From NCBI RefSeq assembly GCF_014077625.1, contig NZ_JACFXU010000013.1, positions 434,001-498,000 on the forward strand: a DNA stretch of 64,000 nucleotides, in the 5' to 3' direction. The position numbers and the translations under genes are program-made. The notes beneath the pieces were generated by a model that ran no database searches, was not told where the DNA came from, and was given only the letters and a program-made list of their open reading frames with translations. Positions 37,275 through 46,525 of this stretch are shown one piece after another. This DNA comes from Sediminihaliea albiluteola (GTDB lineage Bacteria > Pseudomonadota > Gammaproteobacteria > Pseudomonadales > Halieaceae). Numbering within the stretch: the first letter of the stretch is position 1; each line of letters opens with the position of its first letter.

Positions 37275-38054
37275 CTAGGCCCCTGCGTTGAGCTCGCTGG
37301 CGAAGGCGATCAGGCTAGCGGTGACCGCCACGTTCAGTGACTCCACGCCGTTGCGCATGGGGATGCTCAATGTGTGCGTGGCGATCTGCTGCACTTGCTT
37401 GGATACCCCTTCGCTTTCATTTCCTAAGACAAATACGCTGCCAGCACTGTGTTGGTGACTAAACAGCGAGTGCTCGGCCTTGGCATCGAGGGCACAGATT
37501 GCCATCCCTGCATCACGGCATAACTTGAGCGCATCTGGGAGCTTGTCACAGAGCAACAGCGGCGCTTTATACACTGTGCCGGCGCTGGCCTTAATGACCA
37601 GTGGGCCGAGTGCGGCGTTGCCGCGCTTAGCGTAAATGATGCCATCGATTGCGCCGGCAGCCGCCGAGCGAATAATCATGCCGAGGTTTTGTGGGTTAGT
37701 GATACTGTCTAGCGCCAGTAAGCGGGCGCCTGTTGGCAGTGAGTCTAGCGCTGTATCAATGCTTTGAAAGGCCGGGCATAAGACATCCAGTGCGACCCCT
37801 TGATCTTGCCGTCCATTGCGAGAAATACGTGCTAATGCCGCGCGCGAGTGATTCTTGATGGGCAGCTCACGTTGCTGGGCGAGCTCGCGTAGCTGCGTGA
37901 TAATACCGTCTTCGCGGTTGTTGTCGGCTAGGTGTAACTGGTGGCATGTCAAGGCAGGGTCTTGTAGTACTTCAAGCACTGGCTTGCGACCGTAGACGGT
38001 GAGCACGCGCTCAAAAAATGCTTTGCGCTCGAGGTATTGCTCCGAGTCCTTCAC
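37275..38054 (-). CDS. TrmH/SpoU-family RNA 2'-O-methyltransferase
   Basis: 259 residues with an N-terminal substrate-binding domain and a SPOUT methyltransferase domain. SAM-knot motifs: LDSITNPQNLGMIIRSA, VLGNESEGVS and IPMRNGVESLNVAVTAS. It methylates a ribose in rRNA or tRNA; the exact site cannot be read from sequence. The start is GTG, 12 bp downstream of the IclR gene, suggesting co-transcription. It is convergent with the VWA gene. Confidence 0.9.
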   Translation of the reverse strand: MKDSEQYLERKAFFERVLTVYGRKPVLEVLQDPALTCHQLHLADNNREDGIITQLRELAQQRELPIKNHSRAALARISRNGRQDQGVALDVLCPAFQSIDTALDSLPTGARLLALDSITNPQNLGMIIRSAAAGAIDGIIYAKRGNAALGPLVIKASAGTVYKAPLLLCDKLPDALKLCRDAGMAICALDAKAEHSLFSHQHSAGSVFVLGNESEGVSKQVQQIATHTLSIPMRNGVESLNVAVTASLIAFASELNAGA

Positions 38055-38066
38055 CTTAGCTGCTCG

Positions 38067-38969
38067 TTAAATATTCTGTTGGCCGGAGGCTAGGGCCGTC
38101 ACTCGATCTGCCGACTCTTTCATGCGCGCTGCAATCTCTTCAATTTGCGCACCGGTGATTGGCTTTTCGATGGAGCCGGCGACAAAGCACATCACCGGCG
38201 TATCGCGATAAACAAATACCGGCACTGAGATTGTGGCCACGTCGTAGCGAGCCTTGGGGTCGATCCGATCCAAGTGGTACTGTTCGTCACAGAGGCTGTG
38301 CTGATACTTATTAGTGGCGTTTTCTAGTTCGCTTAGGCTCCAGTTTTCCTGGATCCGGGTAAGCTCTTCGGTCAGCTCAGCTTCGGCTTGGGTTTTCAAG
38401 GTAACCTCGTAGCCTCTGGCGCGTATGGCAATGACTGACACGCGCAACTTTTGGTCGAGCCTTTCGTTGTAGCCCCCGCGCGTTTCGTGGGCGCGAGTGA
38501 GCCATGCCTCTAAAGCTTTAGCAGGTGAAAATGCTGTAAAACAGGCGGCAATAGGGGCCGTGTTAGGCAAGCGCAAACCGAGCTGGAAAGAGTCGATCAG
38601 TGGCGTGGCGTGGCCGTATAATGCCAACAATACTTGATGCAACTTAGAGCGTGCCGTAACCGCGAAACCTACCGGAAAGTCATGCTGTAGTCCCTCGAGT
38701 TCGGGGCGGGCGTACTCCAGGACTGGGAACTGTGCAAAGGCCGCGTTGCCGGCAGCGATAATGGATGGCCCTAAGCGATAGGCTTTGGTTTTGGGGTGCT
38801 GTACCAAGAAGCCGTAGTTGGCCATGGTGGTTAAAATGGCGTGACAGGTTGCCTTGTTCAAGTTAAGGCGGCGGGTCATTTCCGTCAGGCCAAAAGCCTG
38901 GTGCGGATTAGCCATTAACAAGTCCAATATAGCAAGCGCGCGTGCTGTGGGCTGGGAAAATAACGCCAC
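38067..38969 (-). CDS. IclR-family transcriptional regulator
   Basis: 300 residues with an N-terminal winged helix (TRRLNLNKATCHAIL as recognition region) and a C-terminal effector-binding GAF-like domain. IclR regulators usually control catabolic operons beside them, but the only nearby genes are trmH and a glutaredoxin, so the target is unclear and may be remote. The start is GTG with GGGG upstream. Confidence 0.88.
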   Translation of the reverse strand: MALFSQPTARALAILDLLMANPHQAFGLTEMTRRLNLNKATCHAILTTMANYGFLVQHPKTKAYRLGPSIIAAGNAAFAQFPVLEYARPELEGLQHDFPVGFAVTARSKLHQVLLALYGHATPLIDSFQLGLRLPNTAPIAACFTAFSPAKALEAWLTRAHETRGGYNERLDQKLRVSVIAIRARGYEVTLKTQAEAELTEELTRIQENWSLSELENATNKYQHSLCDEQYHLDRIDPKARYDVATISVPVFVYRDTPVMCFVAGSIEKPITGAQIEEIAARMKESADRVTALASGQQNI

Positions 38970-39064
38970 TGAGTTACCCCCGGAGGTTCATTCAATTTTT
39001 TGATGCGGGGATTCTACATCATTCTCTGTAAGAGGTGGGACTAAACAAAACATGGAGACTATTT

Positions 39065-39340
39065 ATGCTTGTGCAAAGTGAGCGGTTTCTGCTCTACGGC
39101 ACCTCGGCTTGTCATCTTTGTGAGCAAGCACAAGAGATGCTTGAGGCGCTACAAAAGGCCGGTTTGAGCTTTGATTTTGACACGGTGGATATCAGTGAGT
39201 CAGATACTTTGTTCGAGCGCTACGGGCTGCGCATTCCCGTACTGGCCGATGCCGAGGGTGCAGAGTTAGATTGGCCTTTCGCGCTGGAGTCTCTACACAG
39301 TTTTCTGCAGCAGGGCAGTGCGGCCGATGGCTTGTCTTAG
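39065..39340 (+). CDS. Glutaredoxin-family protein (DUF836)
   Basis: A 91-residue thioredoxin-fold protein. The redox-type motif is CHLC in GTSACHLCEQA near residue 15, followed by the cis-proline region RIPVLAD. The ATG at 39065 with GGAG upstream is preferred over a start 10 codons earlier. Its TAG stop directly abuts the stop of the convergent uspA-type gene with no base between. Confidence 0.88.
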   Translation: MLVQSERFLLYGTSACHLCEQAQEMLEALQKAGLSFDFDTVDISESDTLFERYGLRIPVLADAEGAELDWPFALESLHSFLQQGSAADGLS

Positions 39341-39775
39341 TTAGCTGCCGACTCGCACCGCGAGGACGTCACAGCTAGCGCCGTGCAATACGCCATTGGC
39401 GGTAGAGCCCATAAGTAGCGCTAGGCCGTAACGGCCATGGCTGCCAACAACGATTAAATCCGCAGCGATTTCTTCAGCCTTGCTGTGAATTTCAACTTCA
39501 GGACGACCCAGTACGATGTGCTGGCGTTCAATGGGGATGTTATTGACGTGACCAAAACTGCTGAGCTGCTGGCTAGCCTGCTGGTGAATTTCGTCCTGGA
39601 TGCCCGAAAAATCCATGGGAATATCGCCACCGTAAGCAAAGCTTAAGGGCTCGATCACGTGGATCAGGTGAAGCTCTGCATTGTTGACAGCGGCAATGGA
39701 GTGGGCCTTGTGTGAAACCTCGGCGGAATCTTCGCTGAGGTCTACTGCTACAAGAATTTTACTGTAATCGCTCAT
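39341..39775 (-). CDS. Universal stress protein UspA family
   Basis: A 144-residue single Usp domain: ILVAVDLSEDS at the start, and the ATP-binding signature GSHGRYGLALLMGSTANGVL near the end (G-2x-G-9x-G-S/T), so an ATP-binding subtype is likely. Cytoplasmic. GGAG precedes the ATG. It ends exactly where the glutaredoxin gene ends. Confidence 0.93.
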   Translation of the reverse strand: MSDYSKILVAVDLSEDSAEVSHKAHSIAAVNNAELHLIHVIEPLSFAYGGDIPMDFSGIQDEIHQQASQQLSSFGHVNNIPIERQHIVLGRPEVEIHSKAEEIAADLIVVGSHGRYGLALLMGSTANGVLHGASCDVLAVRVGS

Positions 39776-39865
39776 TTAGTCACTCCATTTACCCGCGGAG
39801 ATAAGGGTGTCTTTCCATTTATAGCATACAATGCCAGAGAAATATGCCTCTTGGAGAAGCCCCAG

Positions 39866-40315
39866 TTGACTTACTTGCTAATCGCGGTGATTGTTGGTCT
39901 TGCACTTGCCCCCTTGTCACACTTTTTGCCGAGCCGGCAGCAGCGCAAGCAGGCGAACTTACGCGAAACAGCTGCCTTGCAGGGCATGTTTGTAGAGTTT
40001 CGCAATTTGCCGCAGCTTGCAAAAACTCAGGCTAAGCCCGACTCTAGGGTGATCTATTACGGATTTCGGCTCAAGGCATCGCGCAGTAAAGCGCCGAGAA
40101 AAGGGGCCTGGCAGCGTGATGAGCAAGGCCAATGGCGTCCGCTCGGGCAGCGCCTTGCAGTACCTGAAGCCTTGATGCAGATGCCCGCTGAGGTCTTGGC
40201 AGCGAGCGTTGATGAAGGCTCCTGTGGCATCTATTGGCGCGAGGCGGGAGAGCAATCAACAGTCATACAAATACGGGAGAAATTGGGTGCTTGGGCAGAG
40301 CAATTGCAAACTTGA
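39866..40315 (+). CDS. Hypothetical protein with N-terminal membrane helix
   Basis: 149 residues. A hydrophobic N-terminus (TYLLIAVIVGLALAPLSHFLP) is followed by a basic stretch and a soluble domain with FVEFRNLP and YYGFRLKASRSKAP. I do not recognise the family. Both possible starts are TTG; the one at 39866 has GGAG nine bases upstream and is preferred to 39851. It lies just upstream of topA in the same direction. Confidence 0.6.
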   Translation: MTYLLIAVIVGLALAPLSHFLPSRQQRKQANLRETAALQGMFVEFRNLPQLAKTQAKPDSRVIYYGFRLKASRSKAPRKGAWQRDEQGQWRPLGQRLAVPEALMQMPAEVLAASVDEGSCGIYWREAGEQSTVIQIREKLGAWAEQLQT

Positions 40316-40329
40316 ATTCGGGCTTTTGC

Positions 40330-40358
40330 TTGACCCGAGCCTGTTAGACACTTATATA
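40330..40358 (+). promoter_or_regulatory. Probable topA promoter
   Basis: TTGACC, a 17-bp spacer and TATATA match sigma-70 hexamers well. They lie about 65 bp before the topA ATG, which has AGGAG upstream. Confidence 0.6.
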
Positions 40359-40423
40359 TGCCCCTTTTTCCCTCGCCGAGTAAGCCTCGGTCAGGCCCAA
40401 TTAAGGGGTCTTAGCAGGAGCAT

Positions 40424-43126
40424 ATGGGTAAATCACTAGTCATTGTCGAGTCGCCGGCTAAAGCCAAAACCATTAACAAATATCTTGGCCCGGAGTTTAT
40501 TGTTAAATCCAGTGTGGGTCATATCCGCGACCTGCCAACAGCGGGTAGTGGCTCAAAATCAGATCCGAAGGAGCGGGCGGCTCAGGCAGCCAAAACCCGC
40601 AAGATGGCCCCTGAAGAAAAGGCTATCTATAAAAAGAACAAAGCGCGCGAGCAGCTCATCAGGCGCATGGGGATTGACCCCGAGCAGGGCTGGAAAGCCG
40701 AGTATCAAATACTGCCAGGTAAAGAAAAGGTAGTCGCCGAGTTGCGTAAGTTGGCTGAAAATTCCGAGGCCATATATCTCGCAACTGACCTTGACCGCGA
40801 AGGAGAGGCGATCGCCTGGCATTTGCGAGAAGCTATCGGTGGCGATGATTCGCGCTATCAGCGAGTGGTGTTTAACGAAATCACCAAAAAGGCAATTGGC
40901 GAGGCCTTTGAGGCACCAGCTAAGCTAGATCTAGATCGTGTTAACGCCCAACAAGCACGCCGTTTTCTGGACCGCGTCGTCGGTTACATGGTGTCGCCAT
41001 TGCTATGGGCCAAGGTGGCCAGAGGGCTTTCTGCTGGTCGCGTGCAATCAGTAGCGACCCGCTTGATCGTTGAGCGTGAGCGAGAGATTCGTGCCTTTGT
41101 GCCCGAAGAATACTGGGATATTCACGCTGACCTGAAACCTCAAGCAGGCGATGAGGTGCGCTTTGGGGTGCAAAAATATCGCGGCAATAAATTTAGGCCG
41201 GATAATGAGCAGGACACCAAAAAGGCAGTCGCCGAGCTAGAGCAGCTCAGCTACAGGGTCAGTCAGCGAGAAGATAAGCCGACTAAATCCAAGGCGCCGG
41301 CTCCCTTTATTACATCGACTTTACAACAGGCTGCTAGCACGCGCTTAGGCTTTAGTGTGAAGAAAACTATGATGATGGCTCAGCGACTCTATGAAGCGGG
41401 CTACATCACTTATATGCGTACCGACTCCACTAACTTAAGTGCTGAAGCTGTGGAGGCTTGTCGCGAATATATTAAAAGCAATTTCCCGGCCAAGTATTTG
41501 CCAGAAACGCCCAATAGTTATTCATCGAAAGAGGGCGCCCAGGAAGCGCACGAAGCGATTCGCCCCTCTGACGTCAATGTTAAACAGACCTCGCTGCAAA
41601 ACATGGAGCGCGACGCAGAGCGCCTTTATGAGTTGATCTGGCGCCAGTTTGTGGCCTGTCAGATGCCGGCGGCAGAGTACTTGGCTAGCACCCTGACAGT
41701 GACAGCGGGTGATTACGAACTCAATGCCAAAGGCCGTATCGTTGTCTTTGATGGCTTTACCAAGGTGCAGCCACCGGCCGGACGCAAGGGCGACAACACG
41801 GTTTTACCTGACATGAAAACCGGTGAATTACTCGCGCTACAGGCTTTGGAGCCAGTACAGCACTTCACCAAGCCAACGCCCCGCTACGGTGAGGCGAGCC
41901 TGGTCCGCGAGTTAGAAAAACGCGGCATTGGTCGCCCTTCGACTTACGCCTCTATTATTTCTACGATTCAAGACCGCGGTTATGTACGGCTTGAAAACAA
42001 GCGCTTTTACGCCGAGAAGATGGGCGATATCGTCACCCAGCGCTTGCAGAAGAGTTTCAGCGATTTACTCGATTACGGCTTCACTGCTGCTATGGAAGAG
42101 CGCTTGGACCAAGTGGCTCAGGGTGAATTGGATTGGCGTGTCTTGCTCGATAGCTTTTACGAGGAGTTCCAGCAATTGCTAGAGCAGGCTGAAGAGCCTC
42201 AGCCCCTTGGAATGCAGCCTAATGAGCCGACCATGACGGACATTCCCTGCAGTCAGTGCGGGCGGCCGATGCAAATCCGAACGGCGAGTACCGGGGTGTT
42301 TTTGGGCTGCTCTGGTTACGCTTTGCCGCCGAAAGAGCGCTGCAAGCACACCATCAACCTGACTTCTGGGGATGAGGCGATACCAGAAGGTGATGACGAG
42401 GATGCCGAGTCACGCCTGCTGCGCAGTAAGCGGCGCTGCCCTCTGTGTAACACCGCCATGGACAGTTACTTAATGGACGAAAAGCGCAAGTTGCACGTCT
42501 GTGGTAACAACCCCGATTGTTCTGGTTTTGAAGTCGAGCAGGGCAAGTTCAAAATTAAAGGATACGACGGCCCGGTATTAGAGTGCGATAAATGCGGTGC
42601 CGAAATGCAATTAAAGACTGGTCGCTTTGGCAAGTACTTTGGTTGTACCGCTGAGGGCTGCAAAAACACCCGCAAGTTACTGCGCAGTGGTGAAGCCGCG
42701 CCGCCCAAGATGGACCCGGTGCCAATGCCTGAGTTGGCCTGCGTTAAAGTGGATGATCACTACATTTTGCGTGATGGTGCAGCAGGGCTGTTTTTGGCCG
42801 CCAGCCAGTTCCCGCGCAACCGTGAAACCCGGGCGCCTTTTGTCGACGAGTTACTGCCGCATCAGTCTGAAATCGATCCTAAGTACGCGTTTTTATTTAC
42901 TGCGCCAGTGGTAGATGACGATGGTAACCGCACCCAAGTGCGTTACAGTCGGAAGACTAAAGAGCAGTATGTGATGACTGAGGTCGATGGTAAGGCAACG
43001 GGCTGGAAGGCCTTTTACGAAGGTGGCCGCTGGCAGGTGACAGCCACTGCGAAAAAAGCAGCAGCCAAGAAAAAGGCGCCAGCGAAAAAGAAAGCCGGCA
43101 CCGCCACGCGCACTAAAAAAGCATGA
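40424..43126 (+). CDS. topA: DNA topoisomerase I
   Basis: A type IA topoisomerase relaxing negative supercoils, 900 residues. Toprim motifs are [11 protein letters not shown] near the start and [12 protein letters not shown]; the catalytic tyrosine is in [10 protein letters not shown] (Tyr330). Three C-terminal tetracysteine zinc ribbons follow (CSQCGRP, CPLCNTA, CDKCGAE), then an Ala/Lys-rich tail ([16 protein letters not shown]) that binds DNA non-specifically. The next gene overlaps its stop (ATGA). Confidence 0.98.
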   Translation: MGKSLVIVESPAKAKTINKYLGPEFIVKSSVGHIRDLPTAGSGSKSDPKERAAQAAKTRKMAPEEKAIYKKNKAREQLIRRMGIDPEQGWKAEYQILPGKEKVVAELRKLAENSEAIYLATDLDREGEAIAWHLREAIGGDDSRYQRVVFNEITKKAIGEAFEAPAKLDLDRVNAQQARRFLDRVVGYMVSPLLWAKVARGLSAGRVQSVATRLIVEREREIRAFVPEEYWDIHADLKPQAGDEVRFGVQKYRGNKFRPDNEQDTKKAVAELEQLSYRVSQREDKPTKSKAPAPFITSTLQQAASTRLGFSVKKTMMMAQRLYEAGYITYMRTDSTNLSAEAVEACREYIKSNFPAKYLPETPNSYSSKEGAQEAHEAIRPSDVNVKQTSLQNMERDAERLYELIWRQFVACQMPAAEYLASTLTVTAGDYELNAKGRIVVFDGFTKVQPPAGRKGDNTVLPDMKTGELLALQALEPVQHFTKPTPRYGEASLVRELEKRGIGRPSTYASIISTIQDRGYVRLENKRFYAEKMGDIVTQRLQKSFSDLLDYGFTAAMEERLDQVAQGELDWRVLLDSFYEEFQQLLEQAEEPQPLGMQPNEPTMTDIPCSQCGRPMQIRTASTGVFLGCSGYALPPKERCKHTINLTSGDEAIPEGDDEDAESRLLRSKRRCPLCNTAMDSYLMDEKRKLHVCGNNPDCSGFEVEQGKFKIKGYDGPVLECDKCGAEMQLKTGRFGKYFGCTAEGCKNTRKLLRSGEAAPPKMDPVPMPELACVKVDDHYILRDGAAGLFLAASQFPRNRETRAPFVDELLPHQSEIDPKYAFLFTAPVVDDDGNRTQVRYSRKTKEQYVMTEVDGKATGWKAFYEGGRWQVTATAKKAAAKKKAPAKKKAGTATRTKKA

Positions 43127-43596
43127 GTTCCGCTCGCGGCGAGGCTAACCATAGCCTTTACTTAGCCTCAGTGCTGCTCAGGGCTTGGCGCCGCGAAGCT
43201 GAGGCGCAAGCCTTGCCCGAGCTGATCCTCGCTCAGGCCTATGGTCCCGCTTGTCAGGCCCACTTGCTGCGCTCCTATGGCTGGTTTTTGCTGGCTGTGC
43301 TGAACTTAGATGCGGCAGCTGCCAATCTGCCAACAGCGGTGGCCGATTTGCCACCGACACCAGCGGGTCAGGTACTGCCTGCTGAGATCCGTGAGTTCGA
43401 GCAGCTAGAGCGCTCGGGGTGGCTAGCTGATTTACTGCAGTGGCAGCCTCCAGGGACAGTCCCAGCGGGACGGCTGCCTGGAAATTTAGCCCGCAGCGTG
43501 CCCGCAGAGGACTTTAGCCCAGAGCAATTTCAGCTCTGGGCGGGGGCACTCGATGCGCTGTATCAGCGCATGGCGGATTCACTCGACGAGTATTGA
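43123..43596 (+). CDS. Conserved protein downstream of topA (DUF6586-like)
   Basis: A 157-residue Ala/Leu-rich helical protein with no catalytic motif visible. Pseudomonas encodes a similar-sized protein at this place after topA (PA3010-type, DUF6586 as I recall), and the position is my main reason for the call. The start overlaps the topA stop by 4 bp, indicating coupling. There is no signal peptide. Confidence 0.65.
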   Translation: MSSARGEANHSLYLASVLLRAWRREAEAQALPELILAQAYGPACQAHLLRSYGWFLLAVLNLDAAAANLPTAVADLPPTPAGQVLPAEIREFEQLERSGWLADLLQWQPPGTVPAGRLPGNLARSVPAEDFSPEQFQLWAGALDALYQRMADSLDEY

Positions 43597-43694
43597 AATA
43601 CCACTTTGCTAGGGCCTAAAGCTGCCGCGGGTGGTAAGTGTTGCTATGGCACTGCTAGAATGGTGCCGCAATCCTGCGAATTTGAGGTTTATTA

Positions 43695-43946
43695 GTGTCA
43701 ACATCCTTGCTGGAAATTGTCGATCTGGGCAATGGGGAAATCGTTTTGCAGCGCGCCGAAGATGATTCTGAGCCGCTGGTCCGCATTCGCTTTTCAGACG
43801 AGTCCCGTATGTATCTGATGGAGAATGGTCTAGAAGTTGCTAAGGCCATGATTCAAGCCGGTATTGAAGCGGCTTCAAATATGACGGAAGAGGGCGATAC
43901 TGGATTGGAGTTTGGTGTTAATAGCAGATCTCGAGTGCTGCATTAA
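43695..43946 (+). CDS. Small conserved protein upstream of lexA
   Basis: An 83-residue protein (STSLLEIVDLGNGEIVLQRA, MENGLEVAKAMIQAG) similar in size and place to a Pseudomonas hypothetical between topA and lexA (PA3009-type, from memory). It is acidic and probably soluble. The start is GTG with GAGG upstream. The function is unknown. It is convergent with lexA. Confidence 0.7.
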   Translation: MSTSLLEIVDLGNGEIVLQRAEDDSEPLVRIRFSDESRMYLMENGLEVAKAMIQAGIEAASNMTEEGDTGLEFGVNSRSRVLH

Positions 43947-43968
43947 ACGATCAAGCTGGTATTCGCGA

Positions 43969-43999
43969 AGGGGCCAGAGCGCTGCTAGCGCTAGCCCCT
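43969..43999. terminator. Bidirectional terminator-like hairpin before lexA 3' end
   Basis: A long hairpin: AGGGGC pairs with GCCCCT and, inside, AGCGCT pairs with AGCGCT around a GCT loop. It lies between two convergent genes. Neither side has a strong T-run. Confidence 0.45.
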
Positions 44000-44026
44000 A
44001 GATTTAGACAGTGCTATCGGGGAGCT

Positions 44027-44629
44027 TTAGTTGCCGCGTCGCAAGACCCCGACACTCAGCCCCTCAATAGCAAAGTGCTGTTCACGCAAATCCACTTTAA
44101 TGACATCGTAGTCTGGATTCTCCGGAAGGAGTTCTAGCAGGTGTTTGCTGTTGCCCCGGCGCAGGCGCTTCACGGTCACCTCATCATCAATGCGCGCCAC
44201 GATGATATCGCCATTAGCCGCCACTGGTGTGCTGTGTACGGCGAGTAGGTCGCCATCGAAAATACCGACATCAATCATGCTGTCTCCCTGCACGGTGAGA
44301 AAGTAGTCGGCTTTAGGCTTAAAAAACTCCTGCGCTAAGTTGCAGTAATCTTCGATGTGCTCCTGCGCAAGTACCGGACTGCCGGCAGCCACTCGGCCAA
44401 CGATTGGGATGCCAGGCTTTTCGACTAAGCGAATACCCCGTGATGCACCAGCAATCATTTCAATAGCGCCTTTGCGTGCCAGTGCTTTTAAATGCTCCTC
44501 GGCGGCGTTGGCTGATTTAAAGCCGAGCTCTCGGGCAATGTCGGCTCGCGTCGGTGGATAGCCGGTGTCATCGATGTGACGGCGCACGATATCCAACACT
44601 TGCTGTTGCCGTTTGGTCAGTTTTTCCAT
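44027..44629 (-). CDS. lexA: LexA repressor
   Basis: The SOS master repressor and self-cleaving protease, 200 residues. The N-terminal winged helix contains [13 protein letters not shown]. The cleavage site is Ala82-Gly83, the nucleophile Ser117 (GDSM) and the base Lys154 (VTVKRL), two residues offset from E. coli throughout. Two perfect SOS boxes sit 11-44 bp upstream of the ATG, so it represses itself. It is divergent from gcvT. Confidence 0.98.
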   Translation of the reverse strand: MEKLTKRQQQVLDIVRRHIDDTGYPPTRADIARELGFKSANAAEEHLKALARKGAIEMIAGASRGIRLVEKPGIPIVGRVAAGSPVLAQEHIEDYCNLAQEFFKPKADYFLTVQGDSMIDVGIFDGDLLAVHSTPVAANGDIIVARIDDEVTVKRLRRGNSKHLLELLPENPDYDVIKVDLREQHFAIEGLSVGVLRRGN

Positions 44630-44639
44630 GTCAACTTGC

Positions 44640-44655
44640 CTGTCTTTATATACAG
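44640..44655. promoter_or_regulatory. LexA (SOS) box 1
   Basis: CTGT-N8-ACAG with an AT-rich core (CTTTATAT): a perfect match to the consensus arms, 11 bp upstream of the lexA ATG. Confidence 0.92.
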
Positions 44656-44657
44656 GA

Positions 44658-44673
44658 CTGTGAGTATATACAG
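44658..44673. promoter_or_regulatory. LexA (SOS) box 2
   Basis: CTGT-N8-ACAG (core GAGTATAT), separated by only 2 bp from box 1. The 18-bp centre spacing would place the two dimers on nearly the same helix face. Confidence 0.92.
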
Positions 44674-44703
44674 GGTGGCAGCAGAGGTAAACCGATCAAA
44701 GCC

Positions 44704-44730
44704 TTGCAATGCACTTGGGCATGGGATAAT
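44704..44730 (+). promoter_or_regulatory. Possible gcvT promoter
   Basis: TTGCAA, a 15-bp spacer and an extended -10 (TGGGATAAT), about 60 bp before the gcvT ATG. The short spacer lowers confidence. Confidence 0.4.
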
Positions 44731-44791
44731 TTCTGGCCGCAAATTCACGGGTAATTTAAGGCCCGCTGCGAGTATGTCCACGGAGAAGCCC

Positions 44792-45919
44792 ATGTCAGAT
44801 ACATCAAGCGAACTGGCCACCACCCCGCTCTATGATTTACACCTAGAATTAGCTGCGAAAATGGTGCCTTTTGCTGGCTATAACATGCCTGTGCAGTATC
44901 CCTTAGGGGTGAAGAAGGAACATTTGCACACCCGGGAGAAAGCAGGGCTCTTTGATGTGTCCCACATGGGCCAGATTGTACTTCGCGGCCCCGGTGCGGC
45001 AGAAGCTCTAGAGCGCTTAGTGCCAGTCGACATTGTTGATTTGCCCGAAGGCAAGCAGCGCTATGCGCTCTTTACCGATCCCCAGGGCGGTGTCCTGGAT
45101 GACTTTATGGTCAGCAACTTTGGCGACTGCTTGTACTTGGTGGTCAATGCTGCCTGTAAAGCGCAGGACCTCGCCTATCTGCAGCAACACTTAGCGGATG
45201 ATGTGGAGCTCGAGCTACTCGACGACCGAGGCCTGATTGCCTTGCAGGGCCCGCTAGCTGCAGAGATTATGGCCAATCTGGCGCCAGAGACAGCGGACAT
45301 GGTGTTTATGGACTCACAGCGTGTTCAGATTAATGGCCATGAGTGTTTCGTCAGTCGCGCAGGTTACACCGGTGAAGACGGTTTTGAAATTTCAATGCCA
45401 GCACAGGCTGCTGAGCCTATGGTGCGCTCCTTACTGTCTCATAAGGCCGTCGAAATGATCGGTCTGGGAGCGCGTGATTCACTGCGTCTCGAGGCCGGTT
45501 TGTGTCTCTATGGCCATGACCTCGATGCGGATACCACACCGATTGAAGCGGGTTTGAGTTGGGCTATTAGCAAGCCGCGCCGCGCTGATGGCGCACGTGC
45601 CGGTGGTTTCCCCGGGGCCGAACGAATTTTCGATCAAATGGCCAATAAATCCTATGCCCGGCAACGGGTTGGATTGGTTGGCGAGGGGCGGGCGCCGGTT
45701 AGAGAGGCTACGCTGATCTGCGATGAGCAGGGTAAAGAAATCGGAGTGGTGACCTCTGGCACCTTGGGGCCAAGTGCAGGAGTGCCAATCGCTATGGCTT
45801 ATTTGGACAAGCAGCACGCCGCCCTCGGCACTTTGGTATTTGCCGCAGTGCGCGGCAAACAGCTTCCCATGCGAGTCAGTAAAATGCCCTTTGTGGCGCA
45901 GCGTTACCGACGCAGCTAA
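44792..45919 (+). CDS. gcvT: Glycine cleavage system aminomethyltransferase (T protein)
   Basis: Transfers the methylene group from H-protein-bound aminomethyl to tetrahydrofolate, releasing ammonia. 375 residues with typical segments: FAGYNMPVQYPLG near the N-terminus, FDVSHMGQ, SRAGYTGEDGFE, and the C-terminal GEGRAPVR and VTSGTLGPS. The open frame runs far upstream through the lexA control region, but the ATG at 44792 with GGAG 6 bases before it fits; 44774 is an alternative. gcvH and gcvP are not adjacent. Downstream is a convergent small gene. Confidence 0.94.
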   Translation: MSDTSSELATTPLYDLHLELAAKMVPFAGYNMPVQYPLGVKKEHLHTREKAGLFDVSHMGQIVLRGPGAAEALERLVPVDIVDLPEGKQRYALFTDPQGGVLDDFMVSNFGDCLYLVVNAACKAQDLAYLQQHLADDVELELLDDRGLIALQGPLAAEIMANLAPETADMVFMDSQRVQINGHECFVSRAGYTGEDGFEISMPAQAAEPMVRSLLSHKAVEMIGLGARDSLRLEAGLCLYGHDLDADTTPIEAGLSWAISKPRRADGARAGGFPGAERIFDQMANKSYARQRVGLVGEGRAPVREATLICDEQGKEIGVVTSGTLGPSAGVPIAMAYLDKQHAALGTLVFAAVRGKQLPMRVSKMPFVAQRYRRS

Positions 45920-45930
45920 GTGGCTGGTAA

Positions 45931-46245
45931 TTAATCCTCAACACCGTACATGGCGTCTGGCTCGATCGTATTGACCGGGCTATTCCATTCCAGCGGTTGG
46001 TGGGGCAAGTCGGGGTCGAGTCGGTCTTCATCATCGAGCTCGAAAGGACTGCGCCAGTCTTCAGGGGGTTCAATTTCCCTGAGTTTCAGCTGGCGCCAGG
46101 TGTCTAAATCGTACTCGGTGACTTCACCGTCAAAAAATTGTGCTTCGATGCTCAGGGTGGCGGAGTCCCAAGCAACCACTTCAAACAGTTCGTGTGTTTC
46201 GAGATCTTTGTACCAGCCGCCTACGGTGGGGCTTAGCATTTTCAT
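45931..46245 (-). CDS. Hypothetical acidic protein (DUF6763-like)
   Basis: 104 residues, strongly acidic, with a conserved-looking N-terminus (PTVGGWYKDLETHELFEVVAWD) and an SH3-like beta pattern (IEAQFFDGEVTEYDLDTW). It resembles the small DUF6763 proteins of gammaproteobacteria, from memory. There is no signal peptide. It is a single gene, convergent with gcvT and divergent from the MscS gene. Confidence 0.7.
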   Translation of the reverse strand: MKMLSPTVGGWYKDLETHELFEVVAWDSATLSIEAQFFDGEVTEYDLDTWRQLKLREIEPPEDWRSPFELDDEDRLDPDLPHQPLEWNSPVNTIEPDAMYGVED

Positions 46246-46525
46246 ATCAATACACTCACAGTGTTGTGGGGTGTATGCTCCAAGCTACCAAGTCTAGCGC
46301 GCTTGTCCAGTGGCGGTGATTGATCTAAAGAGAGCGCTACATATACTTACTATGCTTGTATAAATTCTTTTGTTGATAGATCAATCGCTTGTGAGACTTT
46401 CACAGACTTCACTTCAAGCAATGGGGAAATTCTTATAACCTCTCCGCTATAAAATACGACCATCGATAAGCAATACGTCTAAACACACGCAGCAAGACAT
46501 ACACAAACAGGGAGATTTTTGGCTC

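Noticed and set aside
37238-37285. Hairpin GGGGC/GCCCC between the CoxE-like gene and the TrmH gene as a terminator.
   Set aside because: The stem is only 5 bp with no T-run on either strand.
44674-44791. Possible glycine riboswitch upstream of gcvT.
   Set aside because: I see no pair of glycine aptamer cores or expression-platform hairpin; only a promoter-like sequence.
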